DNA of 64,000 nucleotides from Cognatiyoonia sp965661665 (GTDB taxonomy: Bacteria; Pseudomonadota; Alphaproteobacteria; Rhodobacterales; Rhodobacteraceae). The notes under the pieces were generated by a model that saw nothing but the letters and a program-made list of their open reading frames with translations, was not told where the DNA came from and ran no database searches. The stretch is from NCBI RefSeq assembly GCF_965661665.1, contig NZ_CBFIEO010000003.1, forward strand, positions 1-64,000. Direction: 5' to 3'. Position 1 is the stretch's first letter; each line of letters begins with the position of its first letter. The translations under genes were made by a program, and so were the position numbers. This document shows, in pieces, positions 33,861-43,722 of the stretch.

Positions 33861-36140
33861 GTGGTACGCTCAAAAAACGATAATTTCCGTCAGTTAGCTC
33901 TGGACTATCACCGCACGCCAAAGCCTGGAAAACTCGAAATCCGCGCCACGAAACCTCTCGCCAACGGGCGTGACTTGTCACTTGCCTACTCCCCCGGAGT
34001 TGCGGATGCCTGTTTGGAGATTAAAGATACCCCCGACACCGCCCGCGATTACACCGCGCGCGGCAACCTCGTCGCAGTCGTCTCCAATGGTACGGCCGTG
34101 CTCGGCCTCGGTAACATCGGCGGCCTCGCCTCCAAACCCGTGATGGAAGGCAAAGCCGTCCTCTTCAAGAAATTTGCCAATATCGACTGTTTTGACATAG
34201 AACTCGATGAGCCTGACCCCGAAAAGCTCGCCGATATCGTCTGCGCGATGGAACCAACCTTCGGCGCGATCAACCTTGAAGACATCAAAGCGCCGGATTG
34301 TTTTATCGTCGAAAAGATCTGCCGCGAGCGCATGAACATCCCTGTGTTCCACGACGATCAACACGGCACCGCCATCGTTGTCAGCGCGGCCGCAAAGAAC
34401 GCGCTACGTCTGGCAGGCAAATCCTTTGAGGACATCAAGATCGTCAGCACTGGCGGCGGGGCCGCTGGCATCTCCTGCCTCAACATGCTCCTCAAGATGG
34501 GCGTAAAGCGCGAAAACGTCTGGCTGGTTGACATCGAAGGGCTCGTCTACGAAGGGCGGGAGGCGGAGATGACCCCGCAAAAGGCGTGTTATGCGCAAGG
34601 CACAACACCCGCGAAACTTGCCGAAGTAATTGAAGGCGCTGATCTTTTTCTTGGTCTGTCCGGTCCCAACATCCTGACCCCCGAAATGGTCGGCAAGATG
34701 ACCGACACGCCGATTATCTTCGCCCTCGCCAACCCAACACCGGAGATTGACCCCACCGCCGCCCGCCAAGCCAACCCGAATGCGATTATCGCCACGGGCC
34801 GCAGCGACGTGCCCAATCAAGTCAACAACGTCCTCTGCTTTCCCTTCATTTTCCGTGGCGCATTGGACGTCGGCGCAACGGACATCAATGACGAGATGAA
34901 GATCGCCTGCGTCGAAGGCATCGCCGCCCTCGCCCGCGAAACCACCTCCGCCGAAGCCGCCGCCGCTTATCAGGGGGAAGAGCTCACCTTTGGCCCGGAC
35001 TACCTCATCCCCAAGCCCTTTGATCCGCGTCTGATGGGCGTTGTCGCCACCGCCGTGGCTAAAGCTGCGATGGACAGCGGCGTCGCGACCCGCCCCCTCG
35101 CCGACATCGCTGCCTACAGACAATTGCTGGACGGCTCCGTCTTCAAATCCGCGCTCCTGATGCGCCCCGTCTTTGAGGCCGCCAAAACCGCCCGCCGCCG
35201 CATCGTCTTTGCTGAAGGCGAAAGCGAGCGTGTCCTGCGCGCCGCCCAAGCCATCATGGAAGAAACGCCTGAGGAGCCAATCCTAATTGGCCGTCCCGAA
35301 GTGATTGAGGCGCGCTGCAAACGCGCTGGCCTCAAAATCAGACCGGGTGAGGACTTCCAAATCGTGAACCCCGAAAACGATCCGCGTTATCGCGCCTATT
35401 GGGGCACCTACCATGACATTATGGCCCGCAAAGGGGTCACACCCGACCTCGCCAAAGCGATCATGCGCACCAACACCACGGCCATCGGGGCCGTGATGGT
35501 CCATCGGGAGGAGGCGGATAGCCTCATCTGCGGCACCTTCGGCCAATACCTCTGGCATCTGAACTACGTGCAACAAATCCTCGGCACCGATGACCTGCGC
35601 CCTGTCGGGGCGCTCTCCATGATGATCCTCGAAGATGGCCCACTTTTTATTGCGGACACGCAAATCCACACGGAACCCACACCCGAACAGATCGCCGAAA
35701 CCGTGATCGGCGCCGCCCGCCATGCGCAGCGGTTCGGGGTGACCCCCAATATCGCGCTCTGCTCGCACAGCCAGTTTGGCAACCTCGACAGCGACTCCGG
35801 CCGCCGGATGCGGGCCGCGATGGATATCCTCCATGCGGAACCGCGCGACTTCGCGTTTGAAGGCGAAATGCACATCGATGCAGCGCTCGATCCTGACCTG
35901 CGCGCCCGCGTCTTCCCCGCCGCCCACCTCGAAGGCCCCGCCAACGTGCTCATTTTCGCCAACACAGACGCGGCCTCAGGCGTCCGTAACATATTGAAAA
36001 TGAAGGGCGACGCGCTCGAAGTCGGTCCTATTCTGATGGGCATGGGCAACCGCGCCCACATCGTCACACCGTCGATCACCGCGCGGGGCCTCCTCAACAT
36101 GTCAGCCCTCGCTGGCACGCCGGTCGCGCAATACGGCTAA
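33861..36140 (+). CDS. maeB: NADP-dependent malic enzyme with phosphotransacetylase-like tail
   Basis: The 759-residue protein decarboxylates malate to pyruvate with NADP. Residues 1-430 are the malic enzyme: LSLAYSPGVADACLEI, the metal region FHDDQHGTAIV, and the dinucleotide loop VSTGGGAAGISCLNM. From about 435 the phosphotransacetylase-like domain begins (RRRIVFAEGESERVLRAA), thought to be regulatory in this family. The start is set at GTG 33861, five to ten bases after GGAGG; an upstream TTG at 33846 overlaps the ribosome site. It is divergent from cdd. Confidence 0.96.
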   Translation: MVRSKNDNFRQLALDYHRTPKPGKLEIRATKPLANGRDLSLAYSPGVADACLEIKDTPDTARDYTARGNLVAVVSNGTAVLGLGNIGGLASKPVMEGKAVLFKKFANIDCFDIELDEPDPEKLADIVCAMEPTFGAINLEDIKAPDCFIVEKICRERMNIPVFHDDQHGTAIVVSAAAKNALRLAGKSFEDIKIVSTGGGAAGISCLNMLLKMGVKRENVWLVDIEGLVYEGREAEMTPQKACYAQGTTPAKLAEVIEGADLFLGLSGPNILTPEMVGKMTDTPIIFALANPTPEIDPTAARQANPNAIIATGRSDVPNQVNNVLCFPFIFRGALDVGATDINDEMKIACVEGIAALARETTSAEAAAAYQGEELTFGPDYLIPKPFDPRLMGVVATAVAKAAMDSGVATRPLADIAAYRQLLDGSVFKSALLMRPVFEAAKTARRRIVFAEGESERVLRAAQAIMEETPEEPILIGRPEVIEARCKRAGLKIRPGEDFQIVNPENDPRYRAYWGTYHDIMARKGVTPDLAKAIMRTNTTAIGAVMVHREEADSLICGTFGQYLWHLNYVQQILGTDDLRPVGALSMMILEDGPLFIADTQIHTEPTPEQIAETVIGAARHAQRFGVTPNIALCSHSQFGNLDSDSGRRMRAAMDILHAEPRDFAFEGEMHIDAALDPDLRARVFPAAHLEGPANVLIFANTDAASGVRNILKMKGDALEVGPILMGMGNRAHIVTPSITARGLLNMSALAGTPVAQYG

Positions 36141-36254
36141 CCACCCAAAGCTGCAAAAAAATTTACACCAGCACCCACACGTCCTCAAAACCCACTTGCC
36201 GCACTTTCTGATCCTGCCTACCACTGTCTGACAGAGTGGAGGGAGGACCGCCCA

Positions 36255-38147
36255 ATGAAGTACGCAGACGTCTACGCACGCGCCGCCGATAAACCTGAAG
36301 AGTTCTGGCTCGAACAGGCGCGGGCCATCGATTGGGTCAAAGCTCCGACAACCGCGCTCGACGACAGCAACGCGCCCCTCTACCGCTGGTTCACCGATAC
36401 AGAAGTGAACACCTGCTACAACGCCGTCGACCGTCACGTCGAAAACGGCCGTGGCGATCAGGCCGCTATCATTTACGATAGCCCGATCACCAACACCAAA
36501 CGCACGATCACCTATGCCCAACTCAAGTATGACGTCGCCAGCTTGGCTGGCGGCCTCTTGGCAAAAGGCGTGAAAACAGGCGACCGCGTCATCATCTACA
36601 TGCCGATGGTGCCAGAGGCGCTGACCGCCATGCTCGCCTGCGCCCGCATTGGCGCGATCCACTCCGTCGTGTTCGGCGGCTTTGCGGCCAACGAACTCGC
36701 CGTCCGCATCGATGATGCCACACCCAAAGCCATCATCGCTGGCTCCTGCGGGATCGAGCCGGGCCGCATCGTCGAATACAAACCTTTGCTCGACGGGGCC
36801 ATCAATCTCGCCACCCACAAGCCAGATTTCTGCGTTATTTTACAACGGGATGAGTGCAAGGCCGCACTCACAGACCGCGATATAGATTGGCAAGAGCTGC
36901 AGGCGGGTGTGGACCCCGCCCCCTGTATTCCCGTCAAAGGCGACCACCCCGCTTACATCCTCTACACCTCTGGTACGACGGGTCAGCCAAAAGGTGTCGT
37001 GCGCCCGACCGCGGGCCACCTCGTGGCGCTCAATTGGACCATGAAAGCGATCTACCAATGCGATCCAGGTGATGTGTTCTGGGCCGCCTCCGACGTGGGT
37101 TGGATCGTGGGTCACAGCTACATCTGTTACGCCCCGCTTATCCACGGCAACACCACCGTTGTGTTCGAAGGCAAACCCGTCGGCACCCCTGATGCTGGCA
37201 CCTTCTGGCGCGTGATTTCAGAACACAACGTCCGCAGCTTCTTCACCGCACCCACGGCCTTCCGCGCCATCAAACGCGAGGACCCGATAGGCGAAGAGAT
37301 CAAGAAATACAACATGTCCGGCCTCCGCGCGCTCTACCTTGCGGGCGAACGCGCCGATCCAGACACGATTGAATGGGCGCAACGCACAATTGGCGTGCCC
37401 GTCTATGACCACTGGTGGCAGACCGAAACTGGCTACACCATCGCGGGCAACCCCGCGGGGATCGAGGCATTGCCTGTCAAAATCGGCTCGCCCACCGTGG
37501 CGATGCCTGGGTTTGACGTCCAGATTCTCGACGAAGGCGGCAACCAAGTCGTCCCCGGCGAACTCGGCGCCATCGCCGTCAAACTTCCGCTCCCTCCTGG
37601 CACTCTCCCCACGCTGTGGAACGCCGAAGATCGCTTTAAGAAAAGCTACCTCAACACCTTCCCCGGCTACTATGAGACGGGCGACGCTGGCATGATTGAT
37701 GAGGATGGATACCTCTACATCATGGCCCGCACCGATGACGTCATCAACGTCGCGGGCCACCGCCTTTCCACCGGCGCGATGGAGGAGGTTTTGGCCGCCC
37801 ATCCCGACGTCGCTGAATGCGCCGTGATCGGCGTGACCGACCAGTTGAAAGGGCAACTGCCGATGGGATTTGTCTGTCTCAACAAAGGCGTCACAACACC
37901 GGAGGATCAAATTAAATCAGACTGCATCAAACTAATGCGCGAAAAGATCGGCCCAGTTGCTGCCTTCAAACTCGTCACCGTGGTTGATCGCCTGCCAAAG
38001 ACACGCTCCGGCAAGATCCTGCGCGGCATAATGGTCAAGATTGCGGACAATGAAGACTTCAAAATGCCCGCCACAATTGACGATCCTGCCATCCTTGACG
38101 AGATTAAAGAGGCATTGATCCAAATGGGTTATGCAAAGGGTCAGTGA
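36255..38147 (+). CDS. prpE: propionate-CoA ligase
   Basis: This 630-residue enzyme of the acetyl-CoA synthetase family activates propionate. ATP-loop text is YILYTSGTTGQPKGVVRP. The substrate pocket region DHWWQTETGY, the hinge YETGDAGMIDEDGYLYIMAR, TDDVINVAGHRLSTG, and the catalytic Lys in RLPKTRSGKILRG are present. Length and N-terminal text (MKYADVYARAADKPEEFW) fit PrpE more than Acs. A GGGAGGA site precedes the ATG. The 110-base spacer from maeB includes an inverted repeat (CCACTGTC-T-GACAGAGTGG) at 36221-36239. Confidence 0.93.
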   Translation: MKYADVYARAADKPEEFWLEQARAIDWVKAPTTALDDSNAPLYRWFTDTEVNTCYNAVDRHVENGRGDQAAIIYDSPITNTKRTITYAQLKYDVASLAGGLLAKGVKTGDRVIIYMPMVPEALTAMLACARIGAIHSVVFGGFAANELAVRIDDATPKAIIAGSCGIEPGRIVEYKPLLDGAINLATHKPDFCVILQRDECKAALTDRDIDWQELQAGVDPAPCIPVKGDHPAYILYTSGTTGQPKGVVRPTAGHLVALNWTMKAIYQCDPGDVFWAASDVGWIVGHSYICYAPLIHGNTTVVFEGKPVGTPDAGTFWRVISEHNVRSFFTAPTAFRAIKREDPIGEEIKKYNMSGLRALYLAGERADPDTIEWAQRTIGVPVYDHWWQTETGYTIAGNPAGIEALPVKIGSPTVAMPGFDVQILDEGGNQVVPGELGAIAVKLPLPPGTLPTLWNAEDRFKKSYLNTFPGYYETGDAGMIDEDGYLYIMARTDDVINVAGHRLSTGAMEEVLAAHPDVAECAVIGVTDQLKGQLPMGFVCLNKGVTTPEDQIKSDCIKLMREKIGPVAAFKLVTVVDRLPKTRSGKILRGIMVKIADNEDFKMPATIDDPAILDEIKEALIQMGYAKGQ

Positions 38148-38926
38148 TGCAGCTTGGGGACATCGTCGATCTTGCAACGCACCCGCTCACCGATGACGCC
38201 TACATTGCGAGCTGTGCGGAGACTCTCGATCAGGACGGCGTGCTCGTCCTCCCGAACCTGATCCAACCCAACGCACTCAAAGCGATGCAGGTGGAGGCGG
38301 AAGCAGGCCAACCCCGCGCCTATTTCTGCGCACAAAACCACTCCGTCTATCTCACGCCGCACGATCCGGCCTTTCCAGACGACCACCCCGCCAACAGACA
38401 AGTCGTCTCCTCCAAAGGCTGCATTTGCGACGACTTGGTTGCCGCTGAAAGCCCCCTTCGCGCACTTTATGATGATCCTGCCTTTCGCAGCTTCATCAAA
38501 AACACCGTCCGCCAGTCCGAGCTGCACCCCTACGCCGATCCGTTGTCCTCCATCAACATTCACTACGCGAACCGCGGGCAGGAATTGGGCTGGCACTTCG
38601 ACAACTCATCCTTCGCGATCACGCTCCTCATTCAGAAGCCCGATGCGGGCAGCGCGTTTGAGTACATCAAAGACCTGCGCGACGCCGACGCGGGCGACAT
38701 GAACTTTGAAGGCGTCGCCGCCTTACTTGATTGCCGCACCCAGCCGGACGTGCTCTCCATGAACCCCGGCGATTTGGTGCTCTTTCGGGGCCGCAACTCC
38801 ATCCATCGCGTCTCCCCCAATGAAAGCGACCGCACCCGCATGTTGGCGGTACTGGCGTACAATGCTGAACCCGGCGTTGAACTGTCCGAAAGCGCGCGTA
38901 TGACGTTTTACGGTCGGTTGTCCTAG
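38147..38926 (+). CDS. 2-oxoglutarate/Fe(II)-dependent dioxygenase-like protein
   Basis: The 259-residue protein has the HxD...H facial triad of the double-stranded beta-helix oxygenases: LGWHFDNSSFAITLL supplies His and Asp, and LFRGRNSIHRVSP the distal His. A following Arg contacts 2-oxoglutarate (ESDRTRMLAVLAYN). The substrate is unknown; it resembles HalD/ArpA-like proteins. The ATG overlaps the prpE stop (TGATG), so the two are translationally coupled. Confidence 0.82.
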   Translation: MQLGDIVDLATHPLTDDAYIASCAETLDQDGVLVLPNLIQPNALKAMQVEAEAGQPRAYFCAQNHSVYLTPHDPAFPDDHPANRQVVSSKGCICDDLVAAESPLRALYDDPAFRSFIKNTVRQSELHPYADPLSSINIHYANRGQELGWHFDNSSFAITLLIQKPDAGSAFEYIKDLRDADAGDMNFEGVAALLDCRTQPDVLSMNPGDLVLFRGRNSIHRVSPNESDRTRMLAVLAYNAEPGVELSESARMTFYGRLS

Positions 38927-38951
38927 GCCCCGCACGCCCTATCATTTCAGC

Positions 38952-39497
38952 ATGAGATGGATTGCAGCGCTCTGGCTCACGGCCAGCACCACATGGGCTA
39001 ACCCGATGATAATAGAGGATTTCACAGACGGCGAAGCGACCGGCTGGTCCTATGTCAGCGACCGTGTGATGGGCGGCGTGTCGAATGGGGGCGCGGCGTT
39101 CTTCAAAGAAGGGGACGAGACATTTGCCCGCCTATCGGGAGAGGTCAGCACCGCCAACAACGGAGGTTTCATCCAAATCCGACGCCAACTCTCGACCGCC
39201 CTTCCGGCCGCATCCACTGGCATCCGGCTCACCGCTCGCGGCAACAGCAAACGCTACTACATCCACCTCCGCCCCACGACCTCCCGCCGCCCGTGGCAGT
39301 ACTACGCCGCCAGCTTTGAAAGCACAGCGGATTGGTCAGAGGTGACGCTGAACTGGTCAGACTTCAAACCCCAAGGCGGTTTACCGGACCGCTTTGATCA
39401 TGCCCAGATCACTAGCGTAGGGATTGTTGCCTACGGCGCGGACTATGAAGCGGAATTGGACGTGAAGACGGTCGAGATCATCAGCCCGTCGTCCTGA
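38952..39497 (+). CDS. secreted CIA30-domain protein
   Basis: The 181-residue product has a signal peptide (MRWIAALWLTASTTWA) and a jelly-roll domain like CIA30 (complex I intermediate-associated protein 30): EATGWSYVSDRVMGGVSNG is the family hallmark, followed by GGFIQIRRQL and YYAASFESTADWSEV. Bacterial members bind carbohydrates or act in unknown envelope roles. It follows the dioxygenase gene by 25 bases. All family positions seem in place. Confidence 0.85.
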   Translation: MRWIAALWLTASTTWANPMIIEDFTDGEATGWSYVSDRVMGGVSNGGAAFFKEGDETFARLSGEVSTANNGGFIQIRRQLSTALPAASTGIRLTARGNSKRYYIHLRPTTSRRPWQYYAASFESTADWSEVTLNWSDFKPQGGLPDRFDHAQITSVGIVAYGADYEAELDVKTVEIISPSS

Positions 39498-39537
39498 CAG
39501 AGGGCCAACACCTGCCCCGGGGGGTAGTTTTCTGACC

Positions 39538-39759
39538 TCATTTCGACAACACTTTATGGCCGCCAAACGCATTCCCCAGAATTTCTGAAATCAACAGAAC
39601 CCAAAACACCAGCCCGCCGGGAGTTCGAGGTGTCTTGGAACCAATCCAGTGGATCGTTTCAGCCAAGAACGGGCGGAACCCAAGGTGTCGGCCCGGCGCC
39701 TTCGGGTTGTTCCGGGCCTTAGGCTTTCGATTTAGTCCTAAAAGTTGAGTTAAAGCCAA
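39538..39759 (-). CDS. doubtful short ORF in a gene-poor stretch
   Basis: A 73-codon frame (MALTQLLGLNRKPKARNNP, later a hydrophobic segment LVFWVLLISEIL) lies in 39498-39809, where no other gene is seen. It has Pro/Lys-rich text and no clear ribosome site. I do not recognise it; it may be noise or a remnant. The stretch contains GC-rich inverted segments (GGCCCGGCGCC). Confidence 0.2.
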   Translation of the reverse strand: MALTQLLGLNRKPKARNNPKAPGRHLGFRPFLAETIHWIGSKTPRTPGGLVFWVLLISEILGNAFGGHKVLSK

Positions 39760-39809
39760 CTCAAGAACGACTGCGAGCGTTTACTGTTTCAATTCGGTCG
39801 AGGCTATAG

Positions 39810-40112
39810 CTAGGAGTCTCCGCAGCGTCCTCGAAACCCTCCGAGCCCTAAGGTGTAGTCCCTGAAAAACTCAACTACGACTTGATCTTCGTCGCAAATG
39901 GTGACCTCGACAAACCCAACAACATCTCTCCCGTCAAAACTAATTCCGGCGGTACCACTGAAATTGCCGTTCCCGTTGTCATTAATTTCAATTTGGTTCA
40001 GCTTGGATGTCTCGTCAGAACACGCCAAAAGTGCTGAAATCAAAAATACAGATATTATCGTTCCGCTGATTTTTAGGCGCTCTCGAGAAGGTTTGTAGCG
40101 AGTAGCCCTCAA
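39810..40112 (-). CDS. small AT-rich lipoprotein
   Basis: The 100-residue product has a lipoprotein signal (TIISVFLISALLAC, lipobox Cys at about residue 31) and a body with alternating polar text (QIEINDNGNGNFSGTAG, VVEFFRDYTLGLGGF). There is no ATG; TTG 40112 overlaps the nadK stop as TTGA, which could couple translation. Composition is more AT-rich than its neighbours, suggesting transfer. The function is unknown. The weak start lowers confidence. Confidence 0.45.
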   Translation of the reverse strand: MRATRYKPSRERLKISGTIISVFLISALLACSDETSKLNQIEINDNGNGNFSGTAGISFDGRDVVGFVEVTICDEDQVVVEFFRDYTLGLGGFRGRCGDS

Positions 40113-40873
40113 ACAAACTGCTCTCTGATCAACCGCTCTTCCAGCCCATGACCCGGATCAAACAGGATCTTATGGGCCACATCGGGCTCTGATCTGATCT
40201 CCACGCTCGCGACATTTCTTACAGATTTCGCATCTGCATCGGACATAACGGGTCGTTTTTCGGGATTTCTGACATCAAATCGAACAACAGCGCGTTTTGG
40301 CAGCAGAGCCCCCCGCCAGCGGCGTGGGCGGAACGCAGACATCGCGGTCAGGGCCAAAACATCCGATCCAATCGGCAAGATCGGCCCGTGGGCGGAGTAG
40401 TTATAGGCTGTCGATCCCGCAGGTGTGGCCACCAACGCGCCATCGCAGACCAGCTCTTCCATCCGCAGCTTGCCGTCGACCGTGATCCGCAGCTTCGCCG
40501 CTTGTGGACCGGCCCGCAGCAAGCTCACCTCGTTGATTGCCAAGGCCTCATGCATCGACCCATCAACACAAAGCGCGGTCATCCGCAGCGGGTTGATGAT
40601 CTCTTCCTCTGCTGCATCCAACCGCTCCAACAGGTCATCCTCTGAAAACTCATTGAGCATGAACCCCACCGTGCCGCGGTTCATCCCATAGACAGGCGCG
40701 GGATTGTGCTGCGTCGCGTGCAGGGTTTGCAGCATAAACCCATCGCCGCCCAAAGCGACAATCACATCCGCATCCTCGACAGAGCCCGAGCCATATCGCT
40801 TCTCAAGCGTCGATTTCGCTTTCAGCGCAATCGGCACTTCGCTGGCAAGGAACGCTATCTTTTGGCGCGGCAT
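40109..40873 (-). CDS. nadK: NAD kinase
   Basis: The 254-residue enzyme phosphorylates NAD to NADP. It has the diacylglycerol-kinase-like GGDG site (VIVALGGDGFMLQTL), NEVSLLRAGPQ near the NAD pocket, and TPAGSTAYNYSAHGPIL. ATG 40873 (MPRQKIAFLAS) was chosen; the longer frame adds a lead without conservation. It is divergent from glyA and followed by the lipoprotein gene. Confidence 0.95.
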   Translation of the reverse strand: MPRQKIAFLASEVPIALKAKSTLEKRYGSGSVEDADVIVALGGDGFMLQTLHATQHNPAPVYGMNRGTVGFMLNEFSEDDLLERLDAAEEEIINPLRMTALCVDGSMHEALAINEVSLLRAGPQAAKLRITVDGKLRMEELVCDGALVATPAGSTAYNYSAHGPILPIGSDVLALTAMSAFRPRRWRGALLPKRAVVRFDVRNPEKRPVMSDADAKSVRNVASVEIRSEPDVAHKILFDPGHGLEERLIREQFV

Positions 40874-41049
40874 CGGAAAACCTTCGAATTGTTCAGACAG
40901 GTTGTCCAATGATCCAACCGGAAACGCAAGTCGCAGCTGCGAGCGGTAACATGTCGGACTCATGATGATGTTGGACGTTTTGTCACTTTTTCCTATCGGA
41001 AACTTCTTGTATCAGGCGCTCAAATTGCTTGCTTCCGGAGAGAATCCCC

Positions 41050-42345
41050 ATGAATGCCACCGTCAAAGACTCCGGTTTCTTCACCGAAACCCTCGCCACC
41101 CGCGATCCTGAAATCTACGCCGCAACGCAGGCCGAACTAGGCCGCCAGCGCAAAGAGATAGAGCTGATCGCTTCCGAGAACATCGTCTCCGCCGCCGTGA
41201 TGGAATCGCAAGGCGGCGTGATGACCAATAAATACGCCGAAGGCTACCCCGGTCGCCGCTATTACGGCGGCTGTCAGCACGTCGATGTGGCCGAAAACCT
41301 CGCCATCGACCGCGCAAAGCAGCTATTTGGATGTGAATTTGCCAACGTGCAGCCAAACTCCGGGTCCCAAGCGAACCAAGGCGTGTTTCAAGCGCTTCTT
41401 CAACCGGGTGATACGATCCTCGGCATGTCACTCGACGCAGGCGGCCACCTGACCCACGGCGCCAAGCCCAACCAATCGGGCAAATGGTTCAACGCCGTGC
41501 AATACGGCGTACGCAAGCAAGACAGCCTGCTTGATTATGATGAGGTGCAATCCCTCGCGACCGAGCATCAGCCAAAGATGATCATCGCCGGGGGCTCCGC
41601 TATCCCGCGCGTCATTCATTTCGCCCGTATGCGGGAGATTGCCGACAGTGTTGGTGCCTATCTCCTTGTAGATATGGCACATTTCGCGGGTCTTGTCGCC
41701 GCGGGCATCTACCCATCCCCCTTCCCACACGCCCACGCGGCAACGACGACAACGCATAAAACCTTGCGCGGTCCACGGGGCGGCATGATCCTTACCAACG
41801 ATGAAACCATCGCCAAGAAGTGCAACTCCGCCATCTTCCCTGGCATCCAAGGTGGCCCGCTGATGCATGTCATCGCAGGCAAAGCCGTGGCCTTTGGGGA
41901 GGCGCTGCGCCCAGAGTTCAAAACTTACCAAGAGCAGGTTGTCAAAAACGCGCAAGCCTTGGCCGATCAGTTGATGAAAGGCGGGCTCGACATCGTCTCC
42001 GGCGGGACCGACACGCACCTGATGCTCGTTGATCTGCGTCCAAAGGGCGTCAAAGGCAACGCGACTGAGGTTGCCCTTGGACGCGCCCATATCACCTGTA
42101 ACAAAAACGGCATTCCATTCGATCCAGAAAAGCCAATGGTCACATCCGGCATCCGCCTTGGCACACCAGCCGGCACCACACGCGGCTTTACCGAAGTAGA
42201 GTTCCGCCAAGTGGCTGACTGGATCGTCGAAGTGGTTGATGGGCTGGCCACCAATGGCGAAGACAGCAACGGCGAGGTCGAGGCCAAAGTCCGCGCCGAG
42301 GTTGAGGCACTTTGCGATAAATTCCCAATCTATCCAAATGCTTAA
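41050..42345 (+). CDS. glyA: serine hydroxymethyltransferase
   Basis: The 431-residue PLP enzyme interconverts serine and glycine with tetrahydrofolate. EIELIASENIVS and GYPGRRYYGGCQ are substrate-binding marks. The PLP Lys lies in TTTTHKTLRGPRGGMI. The C-terminal SGIRLGTPAGTTRGF is conserved. ATG 41050 follows GGAGAG by 8 bases and gives the usual N terminus; the longer frame starts in the leader. A hairpin at 42354 follows the stop. Confidence 0.97.
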   Translation: MNATVKDSGFFTETLATRDPEIYAATQAELGRQRKEIELIASENIVSAAVMESQGGVMTNKYAEGYPGRRYYGGCQHVDVAENLAIDRAKQLFGCEFANVQPNSGSQANQGVFQALLQPGDTILGMSLDAGGHLTHGAKPNQSGKWFNAVQYGVRKQDSLLDYDEVQSLATEHQPKMIIAGGSAIPRVIHFARMREIADSVGAYLLVDMAHFAGLVAAGIYPSPFPHAHAATTTTHKTLRGPRGGMILTNDETIAKKCNSAIFPGIQGGPLMHVIAGKAVAFGEALRPEFKTYQEQVVKNAQALADQLMKGGLDIVSGGTDTHLMLVDLRPKGVKGNATEVALGRAHITCNKNGIPFDPEKPMVTSGIRLGTPAGTTRGFTEVEFRQVADWIVEVVDGLATNGEDSNGEVEAKVRAEVEALCDKFPIYPNA

Positions 42346-42353
42346 GTGATTCA

Positions 42354-42379
42354 TAGGGTCCGCTGAAACGCGGGCCCTA
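42354..42379. terminator. hairpin between convergent glyA and a minus-strand gene
   Basis: TAGGGTCCGC and GCGGGCCCTA pair with one wobble around TGAAAC. No T run follows on either strand, but its position between convergent genes suggests a shared terminator or boundary. It overlaps the last codons of the minus-strand gene. Confidence 0.45.
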
Positions 42380-42748
42380 CACCAACCCGCGTGACCACAA
42401 ATACCAAATGGTCAGCACAAAGCCCAAGATCAGAGCGGTTGAGATCTTGGCAAGAAACACCAAAATCCGGCCAATCCGCTCATCCCGCGCGTCCTTCTTT
42501 TGCAAATGCGCGATCACCAAGGCGGCATCCTTGCGCAGCGCCGCGTGATCAACCTGTTTCGACAGTTTCGGATGCTCCGACATCGCCTGCACCGCCGCGA
42601 TATTTTTCGCCGCCCTCCGAACAGACTTCGGTAGCGTTCGCCCCGCTTTGTAGATCTGACGCTCCAACGTCGCACCTTTGATCCGCATCCGCTCTTCAAA
42701 CAGCGTACAGATTGTTGTGACTTGCTCTGAAAGCGTCGTTTCTACCAT
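42377..42748 (-). CDS. hypothetical protein with one C-terminal membrane helix
   Basis: This 123-residue protein has an N-terminal helical basic region (MVETTLSEQVTTICTLFEER, later RAAKNIAAVQAMSEHPK) and a hydrophobic C-terminal helix (VFLAKISTALILGFVLTIWY) that anchors it to the membrane. No domain is recognised. ATG 42748 was chosen over an upstream in-frame start because it gives a typical soluble start. It is divergent from the esterase gene. Confidence 0.7.
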   Translation of the reverse strand: MVETTLSEQVTTICTLFEERMRIKGATLERQIYKAGRTLPKSVRRAAKNIAAVQAMSEHPKLSKQVDHAALRKDAALVIAHLQKKDARDERIGRILVFLAKISTALILGFVLTIWYLWSRGLV

Positions 42749-42815
42749 TGCCCCGCTCCTAGCGGTAGCCAGACCAATTCTCAATGGCTATGACAGGACA
42801 AACGCGGGAAACCCT

Positions 42816-43568
42816 ATGCTCAATTTCATCCGACACGGCACAGCCGCCGACCTGCCCCCCTTGCTGATTGCGCATGGGCTCTTCGGCTCGGCCCGCAATT
42901 GGGGCGTCATCGCCAAACGCCTATCCGCCCACCGCGAAGTCATCGCTGTCGACATGCGCAATCACGGGATGAGCCCGTGGTTCGACACCCATAGCTATGA
43001 GGATATGGCCTCTGATCTGGCCGAAATCGTCGATCAACCGATGCACGTCTTAGGGCATTCGATGGGCGGCAAGGCGTCGATGCTATTCACCACGCTCTAC
43101 CCTGAAAAAGTGGTCAGCCTCATCGTGGCTGACATCGCACCCGTCACTTACACACACACCCAGATGGGTCCGATCAATGTGATGCGCGCTGTTGATTTGA
43201 CGAAAGTGAACAGCAGGTCCGATGCAAAGGATCAATTGAGCGATGTAAGCCCAGAATTGGCTGATTTTCTGCTCCAAAGCCATGATCTCAAATCAAAAAC
43301 TTGGCGCCTCAACCTCGATGTTCTAACGAAAGAAATGGATAAGATTGTAGGCTTCCCGGATAATGTCACCCCCACCAACGTCCCGACGCTCTTTTTGTCG
43401 GGGGCGGTCTCGGACTATGTCAAAACGGACCACCGCAACGTTATCCGGGAATTGTTTACCGCCGCCAAATTCGCGAGAATTCCCCAAGCAGGTCACTGGC
43501 TTCATGCGGAGAAGCCTCGCGAATTTGAGGCGGCGGTAGCTGCATTTCTGGCGTTTCATGACCCCTAA
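42816..43568 (+). CDS. alpha/beta hydrolase, YbfF-like esterase
   Basis: The 250-residue protein has the oxyanion region LLIAHGLFGSARNWG, a nucleophile elbow HVLGHSMGGKASML with Ser, and a C-terminal His in QAGHWLHAEKP. VDMRNHGMSPWFD is typical of YbfF esterases that hydrolyse short acyl or acyl-CoA esters. ATG 42816 was chosen because it starts at the first strand; the longer frame is Val-rich leader. It lies downstream of a divergent promoter. Confidence 0.9.
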   Translation: MLNFIRHGTAADLPPLLIAHGLFGSARNWGVIAKRLSAHREVIAVDMRNHGMSPWFDTHSYEDMASDLAEIVDQPMHVLGHSMGGKASMLFTTLYPEKVVSLIVADIAPVTYTHTQMGPINVMRAVDLTKVNSRSDAKDQLSDVSPELADFLLQSHDLKSKTWRLNLDVLTKEMDKIVGFPDNVTPTNVPTLFLSGAVSDYVKTDHRNVIRELFTAAKFARIPQAGHWLHAEKPREFEAAVAAFLAFHDP

Positions 43569-43722
43569 ACTTCGAAAAGTTTGGCAAGCAGACCCTCCAA
43601 TCCTTCCTGAGGCGGGAAAATTGGGTCGAGGGCCTGCTTACCAACTGGGGGGTACGTCTAGCGGCTGCATGGGCATGCGATCGTGTTCGCAATCGGCGGG
43701 GCCCAGCCTTGCCGCAACGCCC

